From Pachypanchax playfairii (lineage: Eukaryota; Chordata; Actinopteri; Cyprinodontiformes; Aplocheilidae), in the NCBI GenBank assembly GCA_006937955.1, contig SSNP01000052.1:3151560-3215559 (forward strand): 64,000 nucleotides of DNA, given 5' to 3'. The translations under genes and the position numbers were made by a program. Below are positions 13,001-23,838 of the stretch, one piece after another. The notes under the pieces were generated by a model. That model saw nothing but the letters and a program-made list of their open reading frames with translations. It was not told the origin of the DNA and did no database searches. Each line of letters opens with the position of its first letter. Position 1 is the stretch's first letter.

Positions 13001-13464
13001 CAAGAAGTATCTTGGGTTCAGTGTTCTGGGTCCAGTTTTCTTCGCCAATATGAAAAATGATGTCAATTCATTCCAAAATGTTTTAGAATAGTGATTCATC
13101 AGTTCATGTTCCTGCAGAGTGATGGTTCGCCCCAGATGTCTCAACTTTCAGATACATTCTCTCATTTATATTTTCCAAATTCACCCCTTGTTTTGGATTT
13201 TTTATCAGCTGTTGATGAACCATGTTTTCAATGTATAGTGTTGTCTAATTATCCAAGATGCCCAGCTCACGACTGTGTGCTTGAACTTGACACTATCCAG
13301 TTTATTATCATATGCATTTCAAAGAAGACATTTTCATGATCTTAGTCTGCAGCACATTTAATTCTGTTCTAATGTTCAGAATCCATACTTGACAGTTTAC
13401 AATACATTCGTTTTTACCATAACTTCCCAACATTTTCTGATTCAAAGGATAAGGGTAGAAAAGT
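10061..13464. other. Gene-free stretch
   Basis: About 3.4 kb of unique-looking, AT-rich DNA. Open frames of 60-83 codons occur on both strands (for example near 11570, 12334 and 12900) but none has a domain, conserved motif or credible splice sites on both sides. A minus-strand GGAAG/gtaag donor-like site at about 12997 has no matching acceptor. Confidence 0.5.
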
Positions 13465-13795
13465 CAGTGTACACCCAATGGACACTTTATTTTATACACC
13501 TATTTATTTACTTGTTAACATATCAGACAATCACTGCAGCAACTTACTGAGTTTAGGCACAAGGTGTGAAAATAACTTGCTGAAATTCAAACAGATCCTC
13601 AGAATGGAAAAAAGGAGGTTTAGGTGTCCTTGAATGCAGCATGATTGTTGGTCAGAAACTGCTGATTTACTGGAATTTTCATGCAAAACCATTTCTCAGG
13701 TTTACAAAGAGCAGATAAATATCCAGTGAGCAGTAGCCATGCATTCAGATGCCTCGTTAGTGTCAGAGTTAGAAAGAGAACGAGCCCATCTGAGA
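13465..13795 (+). mobile_element. Tc1/mariner-like element, 5' part (family A)
   Basis: The left end CACCCAATGGACACTTTATT then TTATACACC matches the terminal inverted repeat of a teleost Tc1-like family with the usual 'ggcactttattaggtacacc' end. Downstream, 'gcatgattgttgg', 'actgctgatttactggaatt', 'tcatgcaaaaccatttctca' and 'atatccagtgagcagtagc' follow the order of the N-terminal half of that family's transposase gene (paired-like DNA-binding region). Stops and indels break the frame. The catalytic DD34E core and right end are absent. The fragment is an old, 3'-deleted copy. Confidence 0.6.
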
Positions 13796-15050
13796 AAAGA
13801 TTTAAATGAGTGTCATCTGTTTATGTTAATTTGCAAGTCATTTTTGTTTTGGTGATTCATGATGCTGCTGTCAGCTGAGTGGGCGTGGTTAGAGCTGTGA
13901 TGATTATAAATTTAAAACTTTGTGAAACTTTGTGAAACAAAACTGAATCTATTTTACTATAAATGCTGGTCTTACTGTAGTGGGTTGATTAAGTTTTTAA
14001 ATACTTTAAGTTGTTTGTAACTTAGCATAACAGTGTGTGTGTGTGTGTGGGGGGGGGGTGATAACAAGATATGATAAACTAGACTAGAATAAAACTAAAT
14101 ACTAAAGGAAAAGAATAAAATGAATTCAGTAAAAAAAAAAAAGTCTACCAGAAATGTTTAGGAAACATTACACAGATGTGCTCTGTCATGTACTCAATAT
14201 CAACAGAGACATGTTTATTAGAGTTTGTACCATTTGTTAATTTATTTAGCAAATTTGTAAAAAAAATTGTTTTTTCTATGGTTTTCTGCAGCACACTGGC
14301 TTTTACATTAACAAAGTTGTGATGATGATGTGACTCCACTGATACTGAACATATACAGACAAATGAATACATAAGCAAATAAAAATATAGTTAAATTTAA
14401 TGCTTCTTTCTTTCCTGCCTGGAGGAAATTCAACCAAAGGACAGACATTACAGGAGCTTGTATGTTAATATAACACTGCAGTCTTTATTTCAGCATGTAA
14501 ATGAGATTCAATCTAATGGGTGTTCAAAAGTGAGAGATGGGAAGATGAGCAAAAGGGAGAGAGGCAGAGTGACATTGGGTTGTTGAGGGTCTCCATGGTA
14601 ACAAAGCAGTCTAGTCACACCTCATTACAGCATGCCGAATGTTTGTATTGGTCGGCCAGTTCCTGAATACATTCTCCACATGCTAATAGTCTTCAAATGC
14701 AATTGGCTCATTGCACTTAGCAATGTCACCCAACTCACCCAGTCACACATAAATATTGCACACACATGCATGCACACGTGCACCTCTACTTTTCTCATAC
14801 ACGGACACAAACACACTAAAGAACTAGCAGTTTTATGGCTTTAAATGTTTTTTCCTTACAGTTCTGTCTGAATTCAGAACAGAACGTACTGCTGGCGGGG
14901 ACAACTGGCTGTTTTCATTTTAGGGCGCTCTCCACTGGTTTGTGTGTGCAGTGTGCACGTGTGTGACCATATGCATTTACATAATTATTGACAATGTTGT
15001 TTGCTGTTCATTAAATTTTACTCATGATACCATTTTTCAGAATGAAACTA
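13796..15050. other. Gene-free stretch with (GT)n(G)n
   Basis: Contains a GT run followed by nine G at 14033-14059 and an A-run near 14131. The segment 14590-14760 is less AT-skewed and has unusually mixed composition with several CAAT/ATTTGCAT-like words; it could be a conserved non-coding element, but this cannot be judged from one sequence. Confidence 0.45.
14033..14059. repeat. (GT)n(G)n microsatellite
   Basis: A GT run of about nine units followed by a run of G. Confidence 0.85.
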
Positions 15051-15072
15051 CTGAAAATCAGTCTTTGAAGCC

Positions 15073-16045
15073 AGTGAGATTTTATTGAATTTGATATCAA
15101 TTTGACCTGAAACATGAACAGTGACACAAATAATCAAAAGCAGGAACCTGATACGTGGGCTTGAACAGCAAACTTGGGACAATATGCTGCAAAATGAAGG
15201 TTCACAAACAGGTGAGGAGCATGAATGTGATGATAGAGGGACAACATGACGTGGGACAAGGGACAACATGACGTGGGACAAGGGACAACATGACGTGGTC
15301 AGATGTGAGAAAAAACCTGAGTCTGTAATGTCTGACAATTTATACTGGAACCTAAATGCACCACAGAGACCAAATGAAAGTTAATCAATATTATTATGAA
15401 TTGTGCAGAACAGGAGGACTTCCTGCAGGCTGGAACACAGTCTCAACTTCTGTGGCGAGGAGGACAGGATCCAGGTAAGTATTTGACCAGGATTACTTCT
15501 CCACAGAGTAGCAGCAGTCTGTGAAGGATCGACTTCTGGAGATGACGTCTTGAGATCACTGAAGTTGGAAGTACTGCTTTGACAGGAACAGGTGCAGGAT
15601 GGACCCCCAGCTCAGGTGAAACAGCAGCAAGTGATGCTGATGTCACGGCTATGACGCATGGCTTCAGGTAAATAATACAGTCCAAAAAACCCGATCCATA
15701 ATCAAACTCCAATCCAAATAACAAAAGCAATGTTCACTCACAGGTACTGGCAGTAAACAGACAGGCAGGGATAAGGCTGAGGCAGAACACAGGTTAAAAT
15801 CCATGTAGGCTGATATCCAGTAGAAGATCTGAGAGCATTGAAGCAAAAGGTGAAGTCCGAGATGGTCCAAGTCAAAGTAACGATAAGCAAAGCAGACAGA
15901 CCGGCAGAGATCCAAGGCACAGGTCAAGAAGTGCAGCATATTCAGCTAATGAGTGTTGGTTCTAATTCTTCTTTGAAGGAGGCGGAGACAGGTGAACAGA
16001 ACTGCAGGATCAGTGGAGAACAGGTGAGAACAGTTACTGATGACA
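15073..16045 (-). mobile_element. Possible decayed LTR-like unit (minus strand)
   Basis: Read on the minus strand the interval begins TGTCATCAGTAACTG, has the style of teleost LTRs (CCTGCCTGTCTGTTTACTGC and similar pyrimidine words) and has an AATAAA signal close to its far end at about 15078. The flanks GCCAG (before 15073) and ACCAG (after 16045) match at four of five bases. Against an LTR, the polyadenylation signal is only a few bases from the proposed end. It also contains a strong donor-like CAG|GTAAGT on the plus strand at 15473/15474. The boundary and class are uncertain. Confidence 0.25.
15238..15299. repeat. 22-bp tandem repeat, about 2.8 copies
   Basis: GACAACATGACGTGGGACAA plus GG is repeated with near-perfect identity. 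Each unit carries a TGACGT core resembling a CRE half-palindrome; a regulatory role is not implied by this alone. Confidence 0.85.
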
Positions 16046-16680
16046 ACCAGATGAACAGAGGTAGAATGAATAAAACTGAATCTGCATCCAAAGATGAGAG
16101 AAACCATTAGGCTGTAAATCAAAAGCCAGCGTGAGACCGCGGGGTGAATCGGTGCCCGTGGCTTGGATGAATGATTGTATCGGTGGTGCACAGACACATG
16201 TTGCAGTTTGGTATGCTACATCAACACAGTCTGTGATTACTCCAGGAGGACAATGCCAGACCTCACTTTGCACAATTTCCAACAGCATTTTCACAAATTA
16301 GGAGTGTGTGTACTTCAAGGACCTGTCTGCAGCCAGATCGGTCTTCTATTCAAGATGCATAGTGTCAAGATGTGTATTTTGTCTTTGAACCTGTTATATA
16401 AATGTACAATGAAAAAAAAAAAGAAAATAGGTTTTGCTTTGTTTTAAAAAACGCTGCCAGTGTTTCTAAAGAAGAGTTATGAACCATAACTTTACAGGTG
16501 AAAAACTCTCCACCTGTCACGGTTCTGGGGTTTGGGTTTTTCTTTCTGGTCTGTGAGGGTTTTGTTCTGTAGTGTTTTCACTGGTGGGATTGCTGCAGCT
16601 GCTGTGTGGTGTGTGCTGTCTCCACTAATCATCTCTGCAGGGTGTGACAGCTCTCATCAGTGGCTGCAGGTGTGGATCAT

Positions 16681-16709
16681 TACCCAGCTCAGGAGAGCTG
16701 GGTATTTAA
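16681..16709 (+). promoter_or_regulatory. LTR 1 TATA box with upstream 10-bp hairpin
   Basis: TACCCAGCTC, a 4-base AGGA loop and GAGCTGGGTA form a perfect 10-bp inverted repeat whose last bases overlap the start of TATTTAA (16703-16709). The TATA position, about 190 bp into the LTR, fits a U3 promoter. Confidence 0.6.
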
Positions 16710-17377
16710 GCAGAGGAGCAAGAAGAGACAGACGCCAGTTCGTCCCCTATGATATGTGGTACAGATCGACCAGAGACCTTGGTATGACAGTTTCATGTTA
16801 GTTTCTACTAACCTGCTTCTCTCCCGCTTCTCTCAGTCCCGCGCCCAGGAGTTTCACCCGGATCTGTCGCCTCTCCGAGGATCCGTACCTCCTGTCCTGG
16901 AGAGCAGCCGCTTCCACAGGCTCTCACGCTGGTTTGGGTTTCCCCGGTCCTGCTCTCCGCCCGTCTCTTCCTCACCGGGGCTTTCTAACGTCGCGCGCTC
17001 CGCGGCGTTCTCTCTCCCCGGTGCGCTGTCTGTCTCTGGTCTCCTCCGGATCCACACCTCCCCGGTCAGCACGCGGCTGTCACCCCTGCCACAGTCTCAG
17101 CTGTGGAGACAGCACCACGTCCCGGGCTTCCTCGCTTTCCCTCGACTCCTGGGGCTCCACCCCCGCTGCAGTGTCTTCGGATCCCACCTCACGCAACTAC
17201 AGCTTCACCTCACAGTAAGTGTGGTTGCACCTTTCCCGCGCACTGCAGCGGGCCGTATTACTTGTTTCTAACGAGTCTCTCCCCCCAGGATCGAGTCTCT
17301 TCCCCGCCTTAGTTCCGGTCCTGGTTTTCATCGAGCACATTACACTGTTTTGTTCTGTTGTCTCGTGCACTTTTTAT

Positions 17378-17383
17378 AATAAA
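17378..17383 (+). terminator. LTR 1 polyadenylation signal AATAAA
   Basis: AATAAA sits 92 bp before the LTR 3' end in a T-rich setting, as expected for the end of R. Confidence 0.6.
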
Positions 17384-17480
17384 TTCACTTCCCCTGATTT
17401 CTGTTTCCCCGCGTTTGTATGGAGTTGGGTCGCTCTTGGGGTTCGAACGAACACCCCCTGGTGGGAACCATGACACCACC

Positions 17481-18980
17481 ATGCAGAAGGTTCAAATAAC
17501 ACACTATGAGTACTTTTGGATGAATCTGTCTTACTGTATTTCATTGCAGCAACACATCAACCCTAAAAGTTAAGATCAGAAATGCATCAATAACATGTTG
17601 TTTTTTTTTTAGAAAATCTAATCTAGAATGACTTAGAAAAAAGAATCTAAAAAACATTTTGCACTATTTTTAAACTCGTTTAGTTAAATAAAGCAATGTG
17701 AAGAGAAACAATTCTTATAAAGTGTTTCCTTCATTCTGGTTTGTTTCATGTTGTTACTCAGCTTCCAGGAGAGAGAGCAGATGTCCTTTGTGTTAAAACT
17801 CATCGTTGTGTGCAGTGATGCTTGACGTAACGTTCCTCTGGGACTTTACGTGGATTTAATTTTTTCCTGGCACTCGAAAAAGCCCAGGTCCACTAATCTG
17901 CTTGGTGTAAGGCTTCTTCACTGAAGAAAATATCAGCAAGCTTTCAAGCTGCAGAAGATAGTGGCGGCTCAGCAGCTGAGTGAGGTGGAGGGAGGGATGC
18001 ACGGGGAGACATTAGATGAGAGGTGGGGAGGTAAGCACAAATAAAAGAGTAAGGAGGTAGTGTGGGTAAAGGGCAGCAGAGAGATCTGTAGTAAAAAGAG
18101 AGGTGAAACAAGAAGGTGAATGTGTATGAATGGCATGAGAGCAGAAAAGGGTGTTTTTTTTAGTTATTAAGGGGCCAGAGGCAGGAAAGCTGCTGCTGGT
18201 AGGGGGTAGAGGGAGGGCTTAGAGCTACAAGACAGCATTACTGAGTGTCTAGACTGCACAATAATACAAAATCATAATTGGGCATTAATCTATCTTCACT
18301 GAGATGTGTTGTGTGAATGATCCCAATGAGCTCAATGAATAAACGATGATGCATTTAGCTGCATAATCTGTTAAAGGGGTGTAAAATGAGTATTATTAAA
18401 GAAATGGAAATGTTGTTTTTGTACAGTAGCTGTATTGAAGCAAAGGATGAGGTGTTATCTACTCCAGACCATCCATTAGAGACACATCGGGCTATTCTGT
18501 ACCTGCTGAGAGCTCGTCATGAGGCTTGAAAGCACAAAAAAGACTTCTAGTCACTTTGGACTGTGTGAGAAAAGCTGGTTGACTATAATGTGTCAGTCCC
18601 TACTGCCTGCAATCAGCCTGGAAACAACATGTGAAAACACCCACTAATGTTTGAATCTGAGCTGCAATAAGGTGTACACATGATCCATCACTCTGTGTCC
18701 AAAACACATTTCAACAAAATCAACCACAGTTTACTAATCAATTCACCTGTCTCAGGACTAAAGACTTGTGATTAGATGAAACCTACTCTTTAGCAACAGG
18801 TTGATGTAATTTCCAGTTTCTGGTTCACACCTGCCACTCTCATTAAGATCTTCAAACCGCATGTTGACATGCTGATATTTTTGTGCTGGCTAGTCGTTCT
18901 ATAATCTTTCCCTAGTCTAGCATTAGTCCAGAAATGTTTTTCTTTTCACATTTTTATTGTTTATTTTTTCACATTATTAC
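17481..18980. other. Gene-free stretch
   Basis: Unique DNA, purine-rich near 17960-18230 (GGAGGGAGGG, GGGGTAGAGGGAGGG). No coding region or recognised repeat was seen. Confidence 0.5.
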
Positions 18981-18982
18981 GT

Positions 18983-19035
18983 TTTAATTTAATTTAATTT
19001 AATTTAATTTAATTTAATTTAATTTAATTTAATTT
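18983..19035. repeat. (TTTAA)n pentanucleotide repeat
   Basis: About ten perfect TTTAA units. Confidence 0.95.
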
Positions 19036-20639
19036 TAGAGCAGAAGCTGATTACTTCAGAGTTTGCATGGATTCTAATGCTGAATATTATTTCTTTATTA
19101 AACAGCTTTTTACTCACAGCAATCATATGTTAGTTTCAACTTGTACATTGTGTGAAATATTGAATAAAATCCCATATTAACTGATGCAGTTCTAATGTAA
19201 CATCATAGATGTTGGAGGATAAAAGATTTACACAAAGAAAAGATAAGAGACAGTTTCCACCAGTTTATAGTTAATCTGCAGGCTGTTTTTATTTTATCTA
19301 AATAAGAGATGATTTATTCATTTTTAACCACTTGTTGATCCACAATACATATTTTTTCCTCCAGTGTCAGGGTGGAAATCACATAAATACAAATAAATCA
19401 GACATTGCATTTATATAATTTATTTTTTCTTCAACTGAACTCATTTAGTCAGAAATATGTAAATATAAATGCATCATTGAAACAGATGTTTAATCAGTTT
19501 TCTGCTAAAGAAAGTCACATCCTCTTTTCATTCTGTGGGCTGACATAATTAATTTTTGACACACATGCTAAACACACAAACTCCTTCCATTTGCTTTTCA
19601 CTGGCTCACATGAGTTAATTTCCCTCAGGACCGTGGCGAACTCGTGCCAAACCTGGCAGCAGCTACAGGTAGGCTGGTGTGAAAGACTGTTGCTAGGCAG
19701 ACTGGGCTGCTGTCACCTGGCCAACACTATGTGATTGAAAGCTATGTCCATGCAGTGGTTGACAGATTCATGTTTGTGAAGGTTTGGGACTGAGCTTTGT
19801 ATTAATTAAAAAACCAAACTATAATAATATTCAAACAGCTAATGTTTTAATTCAAAAGATGAGGGAAAGATAAACTTCTTCAAAAGATGGAGAGAATTTA
19901 TAATTAGGATAAATTTCAGGGGTGAAAACGAAGCTTTATGCAGCTACTGGAAACACTGTCGGTGTAAGATTTAACATCACAGCATCACTCCCACACAGAT
20001 CTGATTATCTTGCATAGGCAGCATAATTGACAGCAACACCAGGGTGGCATGGATTTATCTGTCATGCCTTTAAATTATGTACCCTAAAACACTGTGACAA
20101 AGTATTCAAGTACTTTCACAGTACCCAAATACTTCACCAATTTCTTTTGTTTTTGCTATTTTGTAACAATTATCCATTAATAGTAATTGTCAATGCAAAA
20201 CAGAGTTTAATAATTATAGCCAGTCATAGTAGCTAACAGAAAAGCAACATGGAGTAATCATTAAAACAACAGCATTCACATAAACAGCAATATTTTTGTT
20301 TTCTAAACTGCATCATTCATACATTAGCTAATAAGTCTAGCTGTGAGAACATTTAACACAATCTGTTCTTAACACGTTTCACATTAACATGAATATTTAA
20401 AGAGTCATTAACAGTAGTGGTCTTAAGTGTAAATAAAAATAGTTAAATTAAGGATGTGGTCTTTAACCACTGTATTTCCTGCCACTGTTCTGCAAGGGCT
20501 ACATCTCTAAGAATCAGTAAAACTCAACAACTTTTAAAGCATTAACGTCTTAGAAATTGGTAAAAAATTATATCTTGAGATCTTCCAGGAAATTATTTGT
20601 TTCATTGGCAGGCTTATGCTTGTTACCTACATTTTCCCT
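19036..20639. other. Gene-free AT-rich stretch
   Basis: AT-rich unique sequence with no open frame above about 70 codons and no recognised element. Confidence 0.5.
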
Positions 20640-20835
20640 CAGTGATTTCCTCTCAGACTGCAGGTCTGGTTCTGGTTTCTAGAGTTTCTAAAAGTAGAAC
20701 GGGAGTCAGAGCTTTCAGTTATCAGGCTCCTCTCTGGTGGAACCAGTTCCTCCTTTTAATCTGTGAGGAAGACACGCTGTGTAATTTCACTCATATAGTT
20801 AGAGTTAGCTTAAGCCTCAGTACGAACCCGTACAA
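20640..20835 (+). mobile_element. LINE ORF C-terminal relic
   Basis: In one frame the strand encodes SQTAGLVLVSRVSKSRTGVR followed by AFSYQAPLWWNQFLL and EEDTL. The pattern 'RAFS-QAP-LWNQLP...ADT' marks the C-terminal region of a common teleost non-LTR retrotransposon ORF, here with Trp-Trp in place of Leu-Trp. About 40 bp usually present after the ADTL motif is deleted and the sequence resumes at 'tatagttagagttagctt', a 3' flank typical of the family. A stop follows. The fragment is 5'-truncated. Confidence 0.6.
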
Positions 20836-21438
20836 ATGGCTGTAAATGATTTTTTGACCACTTCCTACGACCTCCTTAATGCAGCTTTACAGCAGCCACA
20901 TAAGAGTCTCATGTTCATGGCCAGTTAGGAAGTTCGTGACCAGGTCGATGGTCTGATCCAAGATGTTCCACTAACGCACCACTAAAACCCTCTGCGTAGG
21001 AACAGCGGTGTCATATCTTCCAAACAACCTGCGTACTGCGCACCATGATCAAGGATTATTTACTTTTTATTTTTTTATTCACCTCTAAAATGATAGAGAA
21101 CTGCATGTCTTCACGAGCATAAAAATAGACTGGGAAAAAAAGCTGCTGTTTCCTGAAAATTACACTTACACTGCGTCTCTCTGTGGTCTCCTCACCTTGA
21201 AATTTAGAAGATTTTCCACAAATTTCCAAGCAAATGTGACGATAAACACACAGAGTTTTAGAGATCCTGGACAGCTGCCAATTATACTCCAAAACAAAAT
21301 ATGTTGACAGCTGGAGGATCTTAAAAAACAACCACTTGAAATTGCTGTGAGTTACACATGGAGGTGCAACTGGTGCAACTTGAGACAATTATTTTTATAA
21401 GATGGTCGTCGGTAGACTGAAGGAAGGTTCCAACACAC
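20836..21438. other. Gene-free stretch
   Basis: No recognised gene or repeat. A 110-codon minus-strand frame at 21056-21388 has no motif or family resemblance that I can see. Confidence 0.45.
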
Positions 21439-21648
21439 CATAGGTGTCAAAACAAAAGTAGAAGTAGAACGTAGCAGAAATCCTGCCATGTTTTCGGATC
21501 TGCCTGTACATCTAGAACAGGTGTTTTCACCAACTAGTTCATCTACCTGGTAAAGGAGCTGTGCTAATTGAATTCAGCTGGTTTAGTGATGGTTGGAACA
21601 ACTACTCGACTGGCTCTACTCGACTCTACTTCTATTTCACACCCATAT
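21439..21648. mobile_element. MITE-like inverted-repeat element
   Basis: The left edge CATAGGTGTCAAAACAAAAG and the reverse complement of the right edge (CATATGGGTGTGAAATAGAA) are imperfect inverted copies, both running into AAGTAGA-type words. The interior has short GAGTAG/CTACTC repeats. The organisation is that of a small non-autonomous DNA transposon. No clean target-site duplication was found. Confidence 0.3.
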
Positions 21649-21861
21649 GAAGAGAGCAAGAATTCAGCTGCCAGCGTTCAACGGATAATCCCCTCATATT
21701 CTCAAGAATTCACCAAGTTACTCATGTGGCAGCAGTAACAACTTCCTGTAGGAAATAGAACCTTCACGAAGGTTCATGAACTCCAGATTTCATAGGAAAT
21801 GGGAGATTCGTGTGAACGATGCATTTGTCATTACGATAGAGGCTTTAGGTTATCCTTATCC

Positions 21862-21957
21862 ATCCTGATCCAGGTTATCCTGGTCTGGTTTCAAACCCAG
21901 GACCTTCTTTCTGCAAGGCAACAGTGTTACCAGCTGCTCCACCATGCAACAAATGTA
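21862..21957 (-). mobile_element. tRNA-headed teleost repeat, head fragment
   Basis: On the minus strand the sequence reads GCATGGTGGAGCAGCTGGTA then ACACTGTTGCCTTGCAG...GTCCTGGGTTTGAAACC. The A-box-like TGGAGCAGCTGG and the B-box-like GGGTTTGAAACC have tRNA spacing. The same head opens the longer copy at 32495. Only the head region is present. It is not a functional tRNA gene: no cloverleaf with acceptor stem could be drawn. Confidence 0.55.
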
Positions 21958-22815
21958 CAAATGTATTCCTGCTAACGTACCAACAAATTTGGCATAATCT
22001 TTTACAATTTAAAAACAATTCTTTATGTAAAAAAAATACCTTTTCAGCTCTTAAACTATAATGAATTCCTTCGTTATTTCGTGCTGACATGGCACAACAA
22101 CATTTATGTGAAACATAAATAGAAATAAATCAAGCCGTTTACAGGACAAAGTAAATGCAGCACAATAATTACACACAAGCAATGCGAGAGCTACTAGCAG
22201 TTCCTGTTGTACTGATGATGTTGATGCAGTCTTTCTGCTTCCATACAAATAATGTTATTTTGCTGTCAGGGGTTTTAATGTTGTGGCAGATCAAGTGTTT
22301 AATTCAACTCTTTAATATTCTAAGTACCTTTGTATTGAAATATGCTTGTGTCATTTAAATTTGCATGACCTGGCTCCTTGTTGTAATGTATCATATAAAA
22401 CTGTGCATATGAAAACATAAACAGATATGTGATAAGTGTTTTATACAAGAGGCTGTTTGGATGAAGTCCCCTGGGTTCTTTCAGTGTCTGTAGTGACTGG
22501 AAAATGCTCTGTGATTGTACTTATCTCCATGTGGGTGGGTTGAAAATTCACATTTAGTGGGCAGAAGAGATTTTTTTAAACTCTAACACACCTACCGCAA
22601 AGAGTGTTTATGTAGTTCTGCCCAATTGGATATAAATAGTGTGTAATATGAGGAGGTTTGGTTGTGTTGGAATTTCCCTGCTCGTGGCACTCACACTGAG
22701 CACACATGCAGTGATTGTATCAAACAATTGTGGTTCATTTGAGCATTTAACAACTCCAGAACCTCTCTGTAGGAAAAGAGAAAAAAAAACAAACAAACTG
22801 TGTTTGCAACCAGTC
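21958..22815. other. Gene-free stretch with a signal-peptide-like ORF start
   Basis: AT-rich DNA. TATAAATA at 22631-22638 is followed 10 bp later by an ATG (22648) opening a frame that begins MRRFGCVGISLLVALTLSTH, which looks like a secretory signal. The frame then runs directly into the 40-bp minisatellite. The ATG is too close to the TATA-like box to be inside a transcript started from it, and no homologue is recognised. A chance frame is more likely than a gene. Confidence 0.3.
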
Positions 22816-23676
22816 AGAGACAGCTGCAGCACGTCAGCTGCAAGTCATCTGCTGCAGAGACAGCTGCAGCACGTCAGCTGCAAGTCATCTGCTGCAGAGA
22901 CAACTGCAGCACGTCAGCTGCAAGTCATCTGCTGCAGAGACAACTGCAGCACGTCAGCTGCAAGTCATCTGCTGCAGAGACAGCTACAGCACGTCAGCTG
23001 CAAGTCATCTGCTGCAGAGACAGCTACAGCACGTCAGCTGCAAGTCATCTGCTGCAGAGACAACTGCAGCACGTCAGCTGCAAGTCATCTGCTGCAGAGA
23101 CAGCTACAGCACGTCAGCTGCAAGTCATCTGCTGCAGAGACAGCTGCAGCACGTCAGCTGCAAGTCATCTGCTGCTGCAGAGACAACTGCAGCACGTCAG
23201 CTGCAAGTCATCTGCTGCAGAGACAACTGCAGCACGTCAGCTGCAAGTCATCTGCTGCAGAGACAGCTACAGCACGTCAGCTGCAAGTCATCTGCTGCAT
23301 CTGCTGCAGAGACAACTGCAGCACGTCAGCTGCAAGTCATCTGCTGCAGAGACAACTGCAGCATGTCAGCTGCAAGTCATCTGCTGCAGAGACAGCTACA
23401 GCACGTCAACTGCAAGTCATCTGCTGCAGAGACAGCTGCAGCACGTCAACTGCAAGTCATCTGCTGCAGAGACAACTGCAGCATGTCAGCTGCAAGTCAT
23501 CTGCTGCAGAGACAGCTACAGCACGTCAACTGCAAGTCATCTGCTGCAGAGACAGCTGCAGCACGTCAGCTGCAAGTCATCTGCTGCAGAGACAACTGCA
23601 CCAGAGCAGCTGCAAGTCATCTGCTGCAGGGACGGCTGCAGCACGTTAGCTGCAAGTCATCTGCTGCAGCATGTGG
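22816..23676. repeat. 40-bp minisatellite, about 21 copies
   Basis: The consensus unit is AGAGACAGCTGCAGCACGTC followed by AGCTGCAAGTCATCTGCTGC. Two units carry small insertions of CTG-containing triplets (near 23171 and 23295). Variation is limited to CAGCTG/CAACTG/CAGCTA, ACGT/ATGT and CAGC/CAAC sites. Because 40 is one more than a multiple of three, each frame cycles through all three phases, giving three overlapping open frames of up to about 335 codons with a 40-residue period; these are not proteins. The unit holds two CANNTG (E-box) motifs about 16 bp apart. Confidence 0.97.
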
Positions 23677-23814
23677 TACCACAGCACAGTTCAAGAGAGA
23701 GGCCTAAAGAAGGAGTTTGGATGACTCACAGAATACACAGCAGTGTTTAGGAAACATTTTTACTGAGATCAATCTCATTATTTAAAGTCATTAGGAATTT
23801 TTTTAAATTACTGC

Positions 23815-23838
23815 ATTTATTTTATTTTATTTTATTTG
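23815..23838. repeat. (TTTTA)n repeat
   Basis: About five TTTTA/TTTAT units in an AT-rich tract. Confidence 0.8.

Larger units (their letters stand above)
16515..17475 (+). mobile_element. Solo LTR 1 (961 bp)
   Basis: The element begins TGTCACGGTTCT and ends GGGAACCATGACA, so it has TG...CA termini inside a 12-bp imperfect inverted repeat. It is flanked by a perfect 5-bp duplication, CCACC at 16510-16514 and 17476-17480, which is the hallmark of LTR retrotransposon integration. A TATA-like TATTTAA lies at 16703-16709 and AATAAA at 17378-17383, consistent with U3-R-U5 order on the plus strand. There is no primer-binding site, polypurine tract or pol sequence on either side, so this is a solo LTR left by recombination between two LTRs. 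It is clearly more GC- and CpG-rich (16850-17220) than its surroundings. Family is probably Ty3/Gypsy-like, by general resemblance to fish LTRs only. The three open frames of 70-170 codons inside are not genes. Confidence 0.85.

Noticed and set aside
16756..17271. 171-codon Ser/Pro/Arg-rich frame and overlapping frames
   Set aside because: It lies wholly inside the solo LTR, whose high GC makes chance frames long; no domain is recognisable.
21862..21957. Possible tRNA gene from A- and B-box-like sequences
   Set aside because: No acceptor stem or cloverleaf can be drawn, and the same sequence heads the longer interspersed repeat at 32495.
22639..23750. Three overlapping frames of 114-336 codons with a 40-residue period
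   Set aside because: They are the same 40-bp minisatellite in different phases; a unit of 3n+1 bases without stops is open in all phases.
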